DNA of 64,000 bases from Sediminibacterium soli (GCF_009939225.1 NZ_JAACJR010000008.1:555107-619106); one strand, 5' to 3'; positions 43,069 to 52,625 are shown, numbered from the stretch's first letter. Numbers and translations are program-made. The notes: generated by a model from the sequence alone, not told the origin.

Positions 43069-44448
43069 ATGCCTTTGATCAAAAGCATTTCAGGAATACG
43101 GGGTACTATCGGCGGCAAGCCGGGCGAAACCTTAAGTCCGATCGATACGGTTCGTTTTACAGCCGCTTTCGGCACCTGGCTCCTTTCACAGTCGGATAAC
43201 CGGAAGATCGTGATAGGCCGCGACGGACGGATCAGCGGTGAAATGGTGCAGCGGCTTGTGGTAAGTACGCTGAATGCGCTGGGACTGGATGTGGTGGATC
43301 TTGGATTAAGCACTACGCCTACCGTGGAAATGGCCGTGGTATTTGAAAATGCTGCGGGAGGCATCATCCTCACCGCCAGTCATAATCCCAAAGAATGGAA
43401 TGCACTGAAACTGCTGAATGGGAAAGGCGAATTCATCAGCGGCGAAATAGGCGCAAAAGTGCTGGAGATCGCCGCCAAAGACGATTATGTATTTGCAGGC
43501 GTTGACAGCCTGGGAAGCTACACAACAAACAGTGGCGCATTGCAGCAGCATATCGACGCCATACTGGCTTACCCGCTGGTGGATGCGGCGGCTGTGAAAA
43601 AAGCAAAATTCAATATTGTGGTAGACGCGATCAACAGCTCGGGCGCATTTGCCGTACCGCAATTGCTGAAGGCGCTGGGTGTAAAGGATATTACCATACT
43701 GAACGAAGAAGTGAACGGTAAATTTGCGCACAATCCCGAACCCCTGCCCGAGAACTTATTGCAGCTTTGCAATGAAGTGAACAGGCAAAAAGCAGACCTG
43801 GGTATTGCTGTTGACCCCGATGTGGACCGGCTCTGTTTTGTGTGCGAGGATGGCAGTCTGTTTGGCGAAGAATACACGCTGGTGGCGGTGGCTGATTATA
43901 TGCTGGGGCAGCGCAGGGGCAATACCGTAAGCAATATGTCGTCTACCCGCGCCCTCAAAGATGTGACCGTAAAACACGGCGGCGAATACACCCCCAGCGC
44001 GGTGGGAGAAGTAAACGTAGTCAACAAAATGAAGGCCGTGAACGCCGTGATCGGTGGCGAAGGCAATGGCGGCATCATTGTGCCGGACCTCCACTACGGC
44101 CGCGATGCGCTGATCGGCATCGCATTGTTCCTTACGCACCTCGCAAAACAGAAAAAAACGGCTAAGCAGCTGCGCAATTCCTATCCCGATTATTTCATCA
44201 GTAAGAACAAGATCGAGTTAACACCCGGCTTCGATATCGGCAGGATATTCGCGCATATCAGCGAAAAATATGCCAAACACCCGATCAATACCGAAGACGG
44301 ACTGAAGATCGAATTCGGGAACGACTGGGTTCACCTGCGTACCAGCAATACCGAGCCCATTATCCGCATCTATGCCGAAAGTAATTTTGAAACCACCGCC
44401 GCCAATATCGCCAGGCAGCTGATGAAGGATATCAGTGAAGCGATGTAA
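43069..44448 (+). CDS. glmM: Phosphoglucosamine mutase (phosphohexomutase)
   Basis: Interconverts glucosamine-6-P and glucosamine-1-P for UDP-GlcNAc and peptidoglycan synthesis. 459 residues from ATG at 43069 (MPLIKSISGIRGTIGGKPGE); the frame is open upstream but the ISGIRGT opening and the -7 box fix this start. Phosphoserine loop TASHNP (Ser104), Mg2+ loop DPDVDR (Asp249, Asp251, Asp253), C-terminal phosphate loop RTSNTEPIIRIYAES. GlmM versus phosphomannomutase cannot be fully separated by eye, though the ISGIRG start favours GlmM-type. Confidence 0.85.
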   Translation: MPLIKSISGIRGTIGGKPGETLSPIDTVRFTAAFGTWLLSQSDNRKIVIGRDGRISGEMVQRLVVSTLNALGLDVVDLGLSTTPTVEMAVVFENAAGGIILTASHNPKEWNALKLLNGKGEFISGEIGAKVLEIAAKDDYVFAGVDSLGSYTTNSGALQQHIDAILAYPLVDAAAVKKAKFNIVVDAINSSGAFAVPQLLKALGVKDITILNEEVNGKFAHNPEPLPENLLQLCNEVNRQKADLGIAVDPDVDRLCFVCEDGSLFGEEYTLVAVADYMLGQRRGNTVSNMSSTRALKDVTVKHGGEYTPSAVGEVNVVNKMKAVNAVIGGEGNGGIIVPDLHYGRDALIGIALFLTHLAKQKKTAKQLRNSYPDYFISKNKIELTPGFDIGRIFAHISEKYAKHPINTEDGLKIEFGNDWVHLRTSNTEPIIRIYAESNFETTAANIARQLMKDISEAM

Positions 44449-44460
44449 GGATGGCTGAGA

Positions 44461-44540
44461 GGTCAGTGGCTGCATTGTTATATGGCTATATTGTTGAATA
44501 GCTGGTTTGTCCAACCATTTAACAATGAAGCCATTTGACC
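44461..44540. repeat. Word repeat (family E), imperfect inverted repeat
   Basis: GGTCAGTGGCTGCATTGTTATATGG region (44461-44485) pairs with 44515-44540 (ends AACAATGAAGCCATTTGACC) with one indel and a few mismatches. It lies 12 bases after the glmM stop and before the cysteine desulfurase promoter, so it may terminate glmM transcription. Confidence 0.5.
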
Positions 44541-44590
44541 ACACCGCATTTCAAATCTCCAACCTTCCGCCCCCATTTCCCGAACTTTCC

Positions 44591-44598
44591 TAACTTTG
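44591..44598 (+). promoter_or_regulatory. -7 box (TAACTTTG) for cysteine desulfurase; leaderless arrangement
   Basis: Exact TAnnTTTG match ending only seven bases before the ATG at 44606. With the usual start site a few bases downstream of the box, the transcript would begin at or next to the start codon. Confidence 0.6.
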
Positions 44599-44605
44599 CG
44601 GCGCT

Positions 44606-45733
44606 ATGGAAAGAATTTATTTGGACAATGCAGCCACCACGGCGCTGGACCCTTCCGTACTGGAAGCGATGATGCCGTACCTGACCACCCATTTCGGCAA
44701 CCCCTCCTCTATCTACAGTTATGGCCGTGAGAGCCGGCTTGCGATCGAGAATGCCCGCAAATCGGTGGCGAAGATCCTGAATGCGCATCCTGCTGAAATA
44801 TTCTTTACCAGCGGCGGCACCGAAAGCAGCAATACAGCCATCACGGCCGCCGTGCGCGACCTGGGCTGCAAACACATCGTCAGCTCCGTGATCGAACACC
44901 ATGCCACCACGCATACGGTGGAGCATTTATACCACTCCGGCGAAGCGGCGCTCAGCTATGTAAAACTGCTGCCAAACGGGCATATCGATCTGGAAGACCT
45001 GGAACGGATACTATCCGAGAGCGAGGAAAAATGCCTGGTAACCCTGATGCACGCCAATAACGAGATCGGCAATATGCTCGATATACATGCGGTGGGTGAA
45101 TTATGCAAACTGTACAACGCTATTTTTCACAGCGATACGGTTCAGACCGTGGGCCATTTTCCCTTCGATCTGCGCAACACACCGGTGCATTTTGTCACGG
45201 GCGCCGGTCATAAATTCCATGGACCGAAAGGCGTGGGACTTTTGTACATCAACGAGAATGTAAAGATCAAACCCTTTGTACATGGGGGCAGCCAGGAAAG
45301 AAACATGCGCGCGGGAACGGAAAACCTGTATGGTATCGTAGGTTTTGCCAAAGCGCTGGAGATAGCTACACAGCAGCACGACAACGACAGCGCCTATATC
45401 AAAGGGCTGAAAGTATACATGATGGAAAAACTGAAGAAATCCATCAAAGGCATTGCCTTTAACGGCGATCCGCTGGGAAGGAGTTTGTATACAGTGCTGA
45501 GCGTAAGTTTTCCCAAGACGGAAAAAAGCGAAATGATCCTGTTCAATCTCGATATCAACCAGATCTGCGCCAGCGGCGGCAGCGCCTGCACCAGCGGCGC
45601 CGACCAGGGCTCCCATGTAATCCGCGCCATCAACAACAACCCCAACCAGGTAACCGTACGCTTTTCCTTCAGCAAACACAATACAAAAGAAGAAGTGGAT
45701 AGCGTGGTGGAGAAACTGAAAGAAATCATATGA
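44606..45733 (+). CDS. Cysteine desulfurase (NifS/IscS family)
   Basis: PLP enzyme that removes sulfur from L-cysteine as a protein-bound persulfide for Fe-S clusters and thio-tRNA. 375 residues. Signatures are MERIYLDNAATTALDP, FTSGGTESSNTA (68-79), the PLP lysine Lys203 in TGAGHKFHGPKG and catalytic Cys328 in SGGSACTSG, giving a group-I (IscS/NifS) loop. No iscU or other Fe-S assembly gene is adjacent. The gene is followed by a perfect 29-bp palindrome. Confidence 0.93.
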   Translation: MERIYLDNAATTALDPSVLEAMMPYLTTHFGNPSSIYSYGRESRLAIENARKSVAKILNAHPAEIFFTSGGTESSNTAITAAVRDLGCKHIVSSVIEHHATTHTVEHLYHSGEAALSYVKLLPNGHIDLEDLERILSESEEKCLVTLMHANNEIGNMLDIHAVGELCKLYNAIFHSDTVQTVGHFPFDLRNTPVHFVTGAGHKFHGPKGVGLLYINENVKIKPFVHGGSQERNMRAGTENLYGIVGFAKALEIATQQHDNDSAYIKGLKVYMMEKLKKSIKGIAFNGDPLGRSLYTVLSVSFPKTEKSEMILFNLDINQICASGGSACTSGADQGSHVIRAINNNPNQVTVRFSFSKHNTKEEVDSVVEKLKEII

Positions 45734-45739
45734 ACATGG

Positions 45740-45816
45740 GAACAGATGAATAACGAACAGATGATCGGCTTTAGCATCTTATCTTATCCGATCATCTGTT
45801 CGTTATTCATCTGTTC
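45740..45816. terminator. Perfect 29-bp palindrome (family D) between convergent genes
   Basis: Left arm 45740-45768 (GAACAGATGAATAACGAACA then GATGATCGG) is the exact reverse complement of 45788-45816, with a 19-base loop. It sits between the cysteine desulfurase stop (45733) and the MoxR-like ATPase stop (45833), so it probably ends both transcripts. A related copy is at 54096-54167. Confidence 0.8.
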
Positions 45817-45832
45817 CTTGTTCATCTGTTCT

Positions 45833-47386
45833 TCAGCGATAGTCGTCTTCGTTGAAGGTGTCTTCGTCTCCGCCGATATTCATATCGCCTAAGTTCATCA
45901 TGCTGCCCATGAGGTCTTTGAATTCGATACGGGGACCGATGATCTTCTTGCTGATAAGCGAGTAGGATGAGAGGCCGTGCAGCACAAATTCCATCAGCAA
46001 CGCGTTTTCTTTTTCGTTTGTCTGGGGAAAATACTGTTTCACAAAACCGTACAGTCCGTTCACCTTATACAAAGCCGCTATTTTGTCTTCGTCTTTCATA
46101 TCCACCATCAGGTCAAGGTGATTGCCCTGGTCAAACCAGCGGGTGATGGTTTTATACGGATTTTCAGGTTCTTTTTCTTCGGCGGAACGTTTGCCCGAAC
46201 TTCTTTTTTTCTTCAGCGAATCGGGATTGGGAAAGTACTGTACAAACAAAGACCGGATGGCTTTGTCAACAAGGTTAACCGCCACCTGGTAGGGTCCCTC
46301 CTGCTCCCCCTCATAAACCAATTCGATCTTACCGGTAATGGCCGGTATGATACCCGAGAGATCGCTGATCCATACCTGTGTCTGTTTTTCCCTGTGGATG
46401 ATCGCCCGTCTTTCCGCGCTGCTCACGGCGTTTTCAAAAGCCGCTATCGTAAGCCTTGCGCTCACGCCGCTTTTCCTGTCTACATATTCGTTGTTCCTGG
46501 CTTCAAACGCCACCTGCTCTATCAACCGTTTTACCAGGTCGCTCACCAATACTTTTTCTTTCTGTACCTCGAGTATGTCCGCTTCCTGTTCGGTAATGGC
46601 GAGAGAGGTATCGATATCCTTTGGATAATGCGTCAGTATCTGGCTTTCGATGCGGTCTTTCAAAGGCGTTACGATGCTGCCACGGTTGGTATAATCTTCC
46701 GGGTTGGCCGTGAACACGAATAAAATATCCAGTGGCATCCGCAGTTTGAACCCGCGGATCTGTATATCGCCTTCCTGCAGTATATTGAACAAAGCCACCT
46801 GTATGCGGGCCTGCAGATCGGGCAGTTCGTTGATCACAAAAATACCGCGGTTGCTGCGGGGAATGATCCCGTAATGAATCACTTTCTCATCGGCAAAGCT
46901 CAGTTTCAGGTTGGCTGCCTTGATCGGGTCTATATCACCGATCAGGTCTGCAACGCTGACATCGGGTGTAGCCAGTTTTTCGCCGTATCGCTCCGAACGG
47001 TGCAACCATTGAACGGGTGTTTCATCCCCATGCTCGGCTATCTGGTCTTTGGCAAACTTGCTCAGGGGATTCAGCGGGTCGTCATTGACTTCGCTGCCCG
47101 CTATTACCGGAATGTATTCGTCCAGCAGGTCCACCATCTGCCGCGCCATCCTGGTTTTTGCCTGGCCGCGCAATCCCAGGAACAGGATATTGTGCCTGCT
47201 CAGCAATGCCCTTTCGGTATCGGGTATCACGGTTTCCTCATAACCCAATATACCGGTAAACGGATTTTCCCTGTCGCGGATGCTTTTGATCAGGTTCTCC
47301 CTGATCTCTTCCTTTACCAACCGGCTCCGGTAACCGCTTTGCTTTAGTGAACCGAGTGTTTTGATATCCTGTATGTTCATAGTCAT
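45833..47386 (-). CDS. MoxR/Mg-chelatase-I-like AAA+ ATPase
   Basis: AAA+ ATPase, 517 residues. Walker A is GLRGQAKT (71-78) and Walker B GIFVINELPD (about 184-193), followed by the beta-hairpin segment ALFNILQEGDIQIRGFKLRM and sensor-1-like FVFTANPEDYTNRG. It resembles ChlI/BchI and MoxR enzymes that work with a VWA-domain partner to remodel or activate proteins. Such a partner is encoded 51 bases upstream on the same strand. ATG at 47386; another at 47380. Confidence 0.87.
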   Translation of the reverse strand: MTMNIQDIKTLGSLKQSGYRSRLVKEEIRENLIKSIRDRENPFTGILGYEETVIPDTERALLSRHNILFLGLRGQAKTRMARQMVDLLDEYIPVIAGSEVNDDPLNPLSKFAKDQIAEHGDETPVQWLHRSERYGEKLATPDVSVADLIGDIDPIKAANLKLSFADEKVIHYGIIPRSNRGIFVINELPDLQARIQVALFNILQEGDIQIRGFKLRMPLDILFVFTANPEDYTNRGSIVTPLKDRIESQILTHYPKDIDTSLAITEQEADILEVQKEKVLVSDLVKRLIEQVAFEARNNEYVDRKSGVSARLTIAAFENAVSSAERRAIIHREKQTQVWISDLSGIIPAITGKIELVYEGEQEGPYQVAVNLVDKAIRSLFVQYFPNPDSLKKKRSSGKRSAEEKEPENPYKTITRWFDQGNHLDLMVDMKDEDKIAALYKVNGLYGFVKQYFPQTNEKENALLMEFVLHGLSSYSLISKKIIGPRIEFKDLMGSMMNLGDMNIGGDEDTFNEDDYR

Positions 47387-47437
47387 TCCTGAATGCTGCG
47401 TGATGTATGGTTATGATCCGCTGTGGCCGTTTTGTTC

Positions 47438-48535
47438 CTAGTACACGGTCTTTCTTTTCCCGCTTTCAAAATCGCGGAAGATAAAAGCGCCCAGTTTATC
47501 GAGCGACGCAAAGAAAGCCTTGCCGTTGTTCATTTCGGTGAACTCCTGTACAAAACTTTGCAGGTAAGGATCGGAAGCGATCATGAAAGTGGTGATGGGT
47601 ATCTTCAGCTTCTTGCACTGCGCCGCAAGATTGATGCACCTGTTCACTACTTTACGATCAAGACCAAAACTGTTCTTGTAATATTTTTTACCGATCTTCA
47701 GACAGGTGGGTTTGCCATCCGTGATCATAAAGATCTGTTTGTTGGGATTCTTTCTCCTGCGAAGCAGGTCCATGGCCAGTTCCAGTCCGGCAACGGTATT
47801 GGTATGGTACGGCCCCACCTGCAGGTAAGGCAGGTCTTTGATCTCAATGCTCCATGCATCGTTGCCGAACACCACAATATCGAGTGTGTCTTTGGGGTAT
47901 TTTGTGGTAATCAGTTCACTCAGCGCCATGGCCACTTTTTTGGCCGGCGTAATCCTGTCTTCGCCGTACAGTATCATGGAATGCGAGATATCGATCATCA
48001 GCACCGTGGAGGTCTGTGTTTTGAAATCGCTCTCCCGTATCTGCAGATCGTCTTCCTGCATGCAAAAGCTCTCCACGCCATGGTTGATCTGCGCATTACG
48101 GATGCTTTCTGTAAAATCGATCTGTTCCAGCATATCCCCGAACTGGTACGGACGTGTATCAGGGTTGGCTTCATCGCCCTGGCCGGGTTTGAAGGTCTGG
48201 TGGTTGCCCTGCCTGCTTTTCTTCAGTTTACCAAAGATCTCTTCCAGGCTGCGTTTACGGATGGCCTGTTCCGATTTACCGGTAATGGAGATCGTACCGT
48301 CCTGCGGGTTCTCCTGCAGGTAACCGTTCTGTTTCAGGTCGTCAATAAAATCACCCATGCCGTAGGTATCATCGGTAAGCCGGTACTGGCGGTCCAGTTG
48401 GTTCAGCCAGTCGAGCGCTTCAGACGCATCTCCATTGGTATAGGTAAGCAACTGCATGAAAAGATCGAGCAGCTGTTCAAATTTGCTCTTTCCATTTTCA
48501 TCCGGATCAAAATGTACAAAGCGATGACCGATCAT
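47438..48535 (-). CDS. VWA-domain protein, partner of the MoxR-like ATPase
   Basis: Product of 365 residues with a VWA domain at about 175-360. The MIDAS motif is DISHSM (Asp182, Ser184, Ser186), with a Thr in MITDGKPT (about 268-275) as further metal ligand. Residues 1-110 are helical. No signal peptide or TM. Forms a two-gene unit with the downstream AAA+ gene. The first 49 codons and the promoter region are contained in the 565-bp tandem duplication, so a second copy of this gene's start is found at 49100. Confidence 0.87.
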   Translation of the reverse strand: MIGHRFVHFDPDENGKSKFEQLLDLFMQLLTYTNGDASEALDWLNQLDRQYRLTDDTYGMGDFIDDLKQNGYLQENPQDGTISITGKSEQAIRKRSLEEIFGKLKKSRQGNHQTFKPGQGDEANPDTRPYQFGDMLEQIDFTESIRNAQINHGVESFCMQEDDLQIRESDFKTQTSTVLMIDISHSMILYGEDRITPAKKVAMALSELITTKYPKDTLDIVVFGNDAWSIEIKDLPYLQVGPYHTNTVAGLELAMDLLRRRKNPNKQIFMITDGKPTCLKIGKKYYKNSFGLDRKVVNRCINLAAQCKKLKIPITTFMIASDPYLQSFVQEFTEMNNGKAFFASLDKLGAFIFRDFESGKRKTVY

Positions 48536-48953
48536 TCTGTAAGCTACAAAAAAGAGTGTTACAGCTTCTCTGGGAAGAAGCCGGCAGGAATCTGTAGTCC
48601 TTCAGGTACAGCGAATAACATACCGGGATGAAGCGGCTGCCAAAAATTCCGGCGGTTTTTCCGGATTTAGGAAAACAGAGAGGATACAAAAACAAAAGCC
48701 ATCCTGCGGGATGGCCTTTGTTATGGAAGCGAAGGGCTTATTATTTTTTGGCGGAATCTGCGGTTTTTGCAGTGTCGGCCGGCGCCATGGTTTTTCCGGG
48801 TATCTGTATGGCCGGGTTATACGCGGCCTGTATCTGCTCATAGCTTTTCAGGTAATCTTCGGCAATGCGGCGTTCATCCGACATCAGCTCGGCCTTGGCT
48901 GCTGGCAGGCCGTTATAGTAACGGATCTGCTGCTCCAGGTCTTTTTTCACGGA
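48389..48953. repeat. 565-bp tandem direct repeat, copy 1
   Basis: Identical by eye to 48954-49518. It covers the first 49 codons of the VWA gene, its upstream spacer with a terminator, and the C-terminal 70 codons of the DUF2723 protein. Left flank TACTG and right flank GCGGTCC. The repeat is direct and back to back. Confidence 0.95.
48698..48715 (-). terminator. Terminator, copy 1 (duplicated)
   Basis: GCCATCC / GGATGGC stem with a 4-base loop, followed on the minus strand by TTTTGTTTTTG. In copy 1 it ends the chimeric ORF's transcript. Confidence 0.7.
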
Positions 48954-49100
48954 GCGGTCCAGTTGGTTCAGCCAGTCGAGCGCTTCAGACGCATCTCCAT
49001 TGGTATAGGTAAGCAACTGCATGAAAAGATCGAGCAGCTGTTCAAATTTGCTCTTTCCATTTTCATCCGGATCAAAATGTACAAAGCGATGACCGATCAT
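48741..49100 (-). CDS. Chimeric ORF: VWA N-terminus fused in frame to DUF2723 C-terminus
   Basis: A 119-residue ORF created by the tandem duplication. Residues 1-49 equal the start of the VWA protein (MIGHRFVHFDPDENGKSKFE to LNQLDR) and residues 50-119 equal the last 70 residues of the DUF2723 protein (SVKKDLEQQIRYYNGLP to TADSAKK). It retains the ATG and upstream region of the VWA gene, so it is likely transcribed. The join lies at 48953/48954. It has no complete domain and is probably non-functional, but it is an intact reading frame. An assembly error cannot be excluded. Confidence 0.7.
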   Translation of the reverse strand: MIGHRFVHFDPDENGKSKFEQLLDLFMQLLTYTNGDASEALDWLNQLDRSVKKDLEQQIRYYNGLPAAKAELMSDERRIAEDYLKSYEQIQAAYNPAIQIPGKTMAPADTAKTADSAKK

Positions 49101-49518
49101 TCTGTAAGCTACAAAAAAGAGTGTTACAGCTTCTCTGGGAAGAAGCCGGCAGGAATCTGTAGTCCTTCAGGTACAGCGAATAACATACCGGGATGAAGCG
49201 GCTGCCAAAAATTCCGGCGGTTTTTCCGGATTTAGGAAAACAGAGAGGATACAAAAACAAAAGCCATCCTGCGGGATGGCCTTTGTTATGGAAGCGAAGG
49301 GCTTATTATTTTTTGGCGGAATCTGCGGTTTTTGCAGTGTCGGCCGGCGCCATGGTTTTTCCGGGTATCTGTATGGCCGGGTTATACGCGGCCTGTATCT
49401 GCTCATAGCTTTTCAGGTAATCTTCGGCAATGCGGCGTTCATCCGACATCAGCTCGGCCTTGGCTGCTGGCAGGCCGTTATAGTAACGGATCTGCTGCTC
49501 CAGGTCTTTTTTCACGGA
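48954..49518. repeat. 565-bp tandem direct repeat, copy 2
   Basis: Second copy of 48389-48953. It ends at CACGGA, after which the DUF2723 coding sequence continues (ATCGCC). The ancestral state is restored by deleting one unit, leaving both full-length genes as they are now. Confidence 0.95.
49263..49280 (-). terminator. Terminator, copy 2, after the DUF2723 gene
   Basis: Same GCCATCC / GGATGGC hairpin with T-rich tail, 26 bases after the DUF2723 stop (49306). Confidence 0.7.
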
Positions 49519-52500
49519 ATCGCCTATTTTTTTGGCCAGCTCTTTATCGCCTGCCATCAGTGCAGCCTGCATCATGATCAGCGAGCTTCTGTTGTCCAGG
49601 TTGGCGCGCCCGGTAAAACCATAAGGATAGTTGTCCTGGTCGATCATACCATCCGCCTTGCGCAGCACCTTCACCGCTTCCTCTTTCCGGTTCTTGTTGG
49701 CAAGATCCATCGCCAGGTCGGTGTAGGCATCGCGGATACTGCGGAGATGACGGCGGTTTTCTTCATCAAAATACACACCTTTCACATTGGCATTACCCGA
49801 GCCGAATACATTCATCGCCTTGTTGAACATATAATCGGTATTTACGGCGGTTCTTTCGTTGATCACCGGTATCAGCCTCCAGGTAAGTCCGTCGCGGCGG
49901 AGGTACTGGTCAAAACCAAGTCCAACCTGGTCATTGGTAAAATAAACGGGCCGGTTCCATTTGTTGGCGGCGATCACGTTCAACAGTGCCAGGTCGTTCT
50001 TCATCAGCGCACGCTTGGTGATATCGAAACGCATTTCGCCAACGATGCTGTCGTTTGCATTAACGGTCTGGTTTTTCAGTACCATATTCCTGTCTACCGG
50101 CACCGACATCTTGCGCACAGGGAAGGTGTTCAAAGCGTCGCCGCCGCCACGGTCTTCCATTTTGGCAGGGTCATCGCTGCCCACATAATTCTTCATCATG
50201 TCGTAAAGATCATAGTACCTGTCTTCCGGTATCTCCTGCCGCGGATGGTAGAGTACATAATCGCGTTTGCTGCCCTCGATCTGTTCGGGCGACCAGATCA
50301 CATCGATCGGTGCGCTCTGGTTTACCTTATAACGGAGCTGGTTGATGTACCAGTCGATACCCAGCAGGCTGAAATTGACCACCCGCACATCGGGGCGTAC
50401 GCCTTCCACTTCCTGCGCGTACCACAAGGGATAGGTATCGTTATCGCCAAACGTGAAGAGTATGGCATTGGGTGCACAGCTCTCGAGGTAGTCTTTGGCC
50501 AGATCCGGCGGCAATAATTTCTTGCTGCGGTCATGGTCGTCCCATTCCTGCTGTGCCATCAGTACCGGTACGGCCAGCAGACAGATTACGGTAGCCAGCG
50601 CCGGCGCGGTAACGCCCGTCATTTTTTTGGCGAACCAGTCGCGCACTTTCAGTACACCCAGGCCGATCCATACTGCAAAAGCATAAAAGCTTCCCACATA
50701 GGCGTAATCGCGTTCACGCGGCTGCATACCTGCCTGGTTCAGGTACAGCACGATGGCCATACCGGTAAAAAAGAACAGCAGAATATTCACCACCGCATCG
50801 CTGCCCTTTCTTTTGAAATGATAGAACATGCCTATCAGGCCAAGGATAAGTGGCAGCGCAAACAGTTTGTTATTGGCTTTGTTGTTTTTAAGACTGTCGG
50901 GCAGGCTGCTCTGGTCGCCGTAGAAGATATTATCCAACGGCAAACCGGTTTTCCAGTTGCCATCTCGCACATTGCCGGTAAAGATGCCCTGGTTATCGTT
51001 TTGCTTGCCTGCAAAATTCCAAAAGAAATAACGGAGGTACATCCAATAGGTCTGGTAGCCCACAAAGAACTTGACATTGTCAAACTGATCCGGCGCACGT
51101 TCGTAACCGCCTTCTCTTGTCTGGCCGATACCGAGGTAGTTGGCATAATACGCCGCGTGGTTCTGCTCGTTGCTGGCATCCCAAACACGGGGGAACACCA
51201 TTTTATCCTCTGCCGCATACACGTATTTCCTGTCTTCACCCAGTTCAATGTATTTGTCATTTGATTTCTGGTAACGCATACCGGTGGTGCGCATATCGGC
51301 AGGCTGTGCCGTGAATTTCTGTCCGTATAACAACGGAAAATCACCGTACTGTTCGCGGCCAAGGTACCCTTCAAGACTCATCGGGTTATCTACGTTATAC
51401 ATATCCACCGAAGGATTGGCGCTGCTGCGGATCATGGTGGTTACATAGGTGCTGTAACCAACCAGCATAAATACAAGGCACCACAGGCTGAGGCGCAGGT
51501 AAGACCAGGCTTTCTTGGAAGCAAATTTCAGACCCAGCCAGATCAGTACCGAGAGTACGGCAAAGAAGAATACAAAACCGCTGAAGAAAGGCAGACCGAA
51601 ACTGTTCACGAAAATGCGGTCAAAGGTGCCGGCCATTTTCACCGTATACTGAATTACGCCCACCTGTACGATACCGGTGACTGCGCAACCGATCAGCAGG
51701 AAAATATACATACCGCCGTAATAGGCTTTACGCTGTTTTTTGACATTCTCGATAAGAAAAAGCAGCCCGATACCGATGATCACAGCGAGTATCACCAGTC
51801 CGGCCATGGTGCTGTCCATCGGAACATTGGCAGTCGATTCTTTTGATGCCATCATCAGCGCGCCGATAAATGCCAGCACACCGCCTATGATCATCACACG
51901 CAGAAACCATTTACGCACCACGGCATAGTTGAAAGAGTCCATCCTGCGGAAATAATACACCATTACGATCGCGGGGATGGTAAGCAGGTTCAGCAGGTGC
52001 ACGCCAATGGAGAGACCCATCATAAAAAAGATAAACACGATCCATTTGTCCGAGCCCGGCTCGTCTGCATGGTTCTCCCATTTGAGGATGGCCCAGAATA
52101 CGATAGCGGTAAAGAAAGAAGACATCGCGTACACTTCTCCTTCCACGGCGCTGTACCAGAAAGAATCGCTGAACGTATAGGCCAGCGCACCCACCGCGCC
52201 TGCGCCGATGATGGACCAGGCCTGCGACTGGGTAAGGGTATCATAAATGCCTGCATTAACGATCTTACGGGCAAAATGCGTGATCGTCCAGAAAAGAAAC
52301 AGGATCGTAAACCCGCTGGCCAGGGCATTCATAATGTTTACCGCCTTGGCTGCGGATAAAGCGTCGTTACCAAACAGTACGATAAAGAAACGTCCGAGTA
52401 TCACAAACAGGGGGGCGCCCGGCGGGTGTGGTATCTGTAGCTTGAAGCAACTGCTTACGAACTCGCCGCAATCCCAGAAACTGCCGCGTGCTTCCGCCGT

Positions 52501-52572
52501 TAAAATGTACACGCCACAGGCAATCAAACATATCACCCAACCGGCAATGTTGTTAATCTTCCTAAACTGCAT
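49306..52572 (-). CDS. DUF2723 (GT117) membrane protein
   Basis: Large membrane protein of 1088 residues. The N-terminal half has about 12-14 TM helices and the glycosyltransferase-C-like first loop with RGSFWDCGEFVSSCFKLQIP (about 29-48) and the HPPGAPLF motif. The C-terminal soluble part (about 690-1088) has FTFGDNDTYPLWYAQEVEGV (segment near 710-729) and a helical tail ending TADSAKK. DUF2723/GT117 proteins are proposed O-glycosyltransferases in Bacteroidota, related to eukaryotic TMEM260. The terminal 70 codons are also present in the tandem duplication. ATG at 52572. Confidence 0.92.
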   Translation of the reverse strand: MQFRKINNIAGWVICLIACGVYILTAEARGSFWDCGEFVSSCFKLQIPHPPGAPLFVILGRFFIVLFGNDALSAAKAVNIMNALASGFTILFLFWTITHFARKIVNAGIYDTLTQSQAWSIIGAGAVGALAYTFSDSFWYSAVEGEVYAMSSFFTAIVFWAILKWENHADEPGSDKWIVFIFFMMGLSIGVHLLNLLTIPAIVMVYYFRRMDSFNYAVVRKWFLRVMIIGGVLAFIGALMMASKESTANVPMDSTMAGLVILAVIIGIGLLFLIENVKKQRKAYYGGMYIFLLIGCAVTGIVQVGVIQYTVKMAGTFDRIFVNSFGLPFFSGFVFFFAVLSVLIWLGLKFASKKAWSYLRLSLWCLVFMLVGYSTYVTTMIRSSANPSVDMYNVDNPMSLEGYLGREQYGDFPLLYGQKFTAQPADMRTTGMRYQKSNDKYIELGEDRKYVYAAEDKMVFPRVWDASNEQNHAAYYANYLGIGQTREGGYERAPDQFDNVKFFVGYQTYWMYLRYFFWNFAGKQNDNQGIFTGNVRDGNWKTGLPLDNIFYGDQSSLPDSLKNNKANNKLFALPLILGLIGMFYHFKRKGSDAVVNILLFFFTGMAIVLYLNQAGMQPRERDYAYVGSFYAFAVWIGLGVLKVRDWFAKKMTGVTAPALATVICLLAVPVLMAQQEWDDHDRSKKLLPPDLAKDYLESCAPNAILFTFGDNDTYPLWYAQEVEGVRPDVRVVNFSLLGIDWYINQLRYKVNQSAPIDVIWSPEQIEGSKRDYVLYHPRQEIPEDRYYDLYDMMKNYVGSDDPAKMEDRGGGDALNTFPVRKMSVPVDRNMVLKNQTVNANDSIVGEMRFDITKRALMKNDLALLNVIAANKWNRPVYFTNDQVGLGFDQYLRRDGLTWRLIPVINERTAVNTDYMFNKAMNVFGSGNANVKGVYFDEENRRHLRSIRDAYTDLAMDLANKNRKEEAVKVLRKADGMIDQDNYPYGFTGRANLDNRSSLIMMQAALMAGDKELAKKIGDSVKKDLEQQIRYYNGLPAAKAELMSDERRIAEDYLKSYEQIQAAYNPAIQIPGKTMAPADTAKTADSAKK

Positions 52573-52595
52573 TGATTTTGGTTTTTAAAGACTGG

Positions 52596-52625
52596 CAAAC
52601 ATACCTTAATAATTGGAAAATGCAA
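52596..52625 (-). promoter_or_regulatory. Full Bacteroidota promoter for the DUF2723 gene
   Basis: Minus strand TTG (52623-52625), 19-bp spacer, then TATGTTTG (52596-52603), exact TAnnTTTG. The start codon is 24 bases downstream of the -7 box. This is the best-spaced promoter in the window. Confidence 0.7.

Noticed and set aside
47423..48631. Long plus-strand ORF opposite the VWA gene
   Set aside because: It is an antisense shadow of the VWA gene; composition is His/Phe/Gln-rich without any recognisable motif. Similar antisense ORFs at 12545-13600, 49276-50517 and 62402-63400 were rejected for the same reason.
48389..49518. Tandem repeat as an insertion sequence or integron element
   Set aside because: No transposase, terminal inverted repeats or target duplication; the unit is made only of the ends of the two flanking genes.
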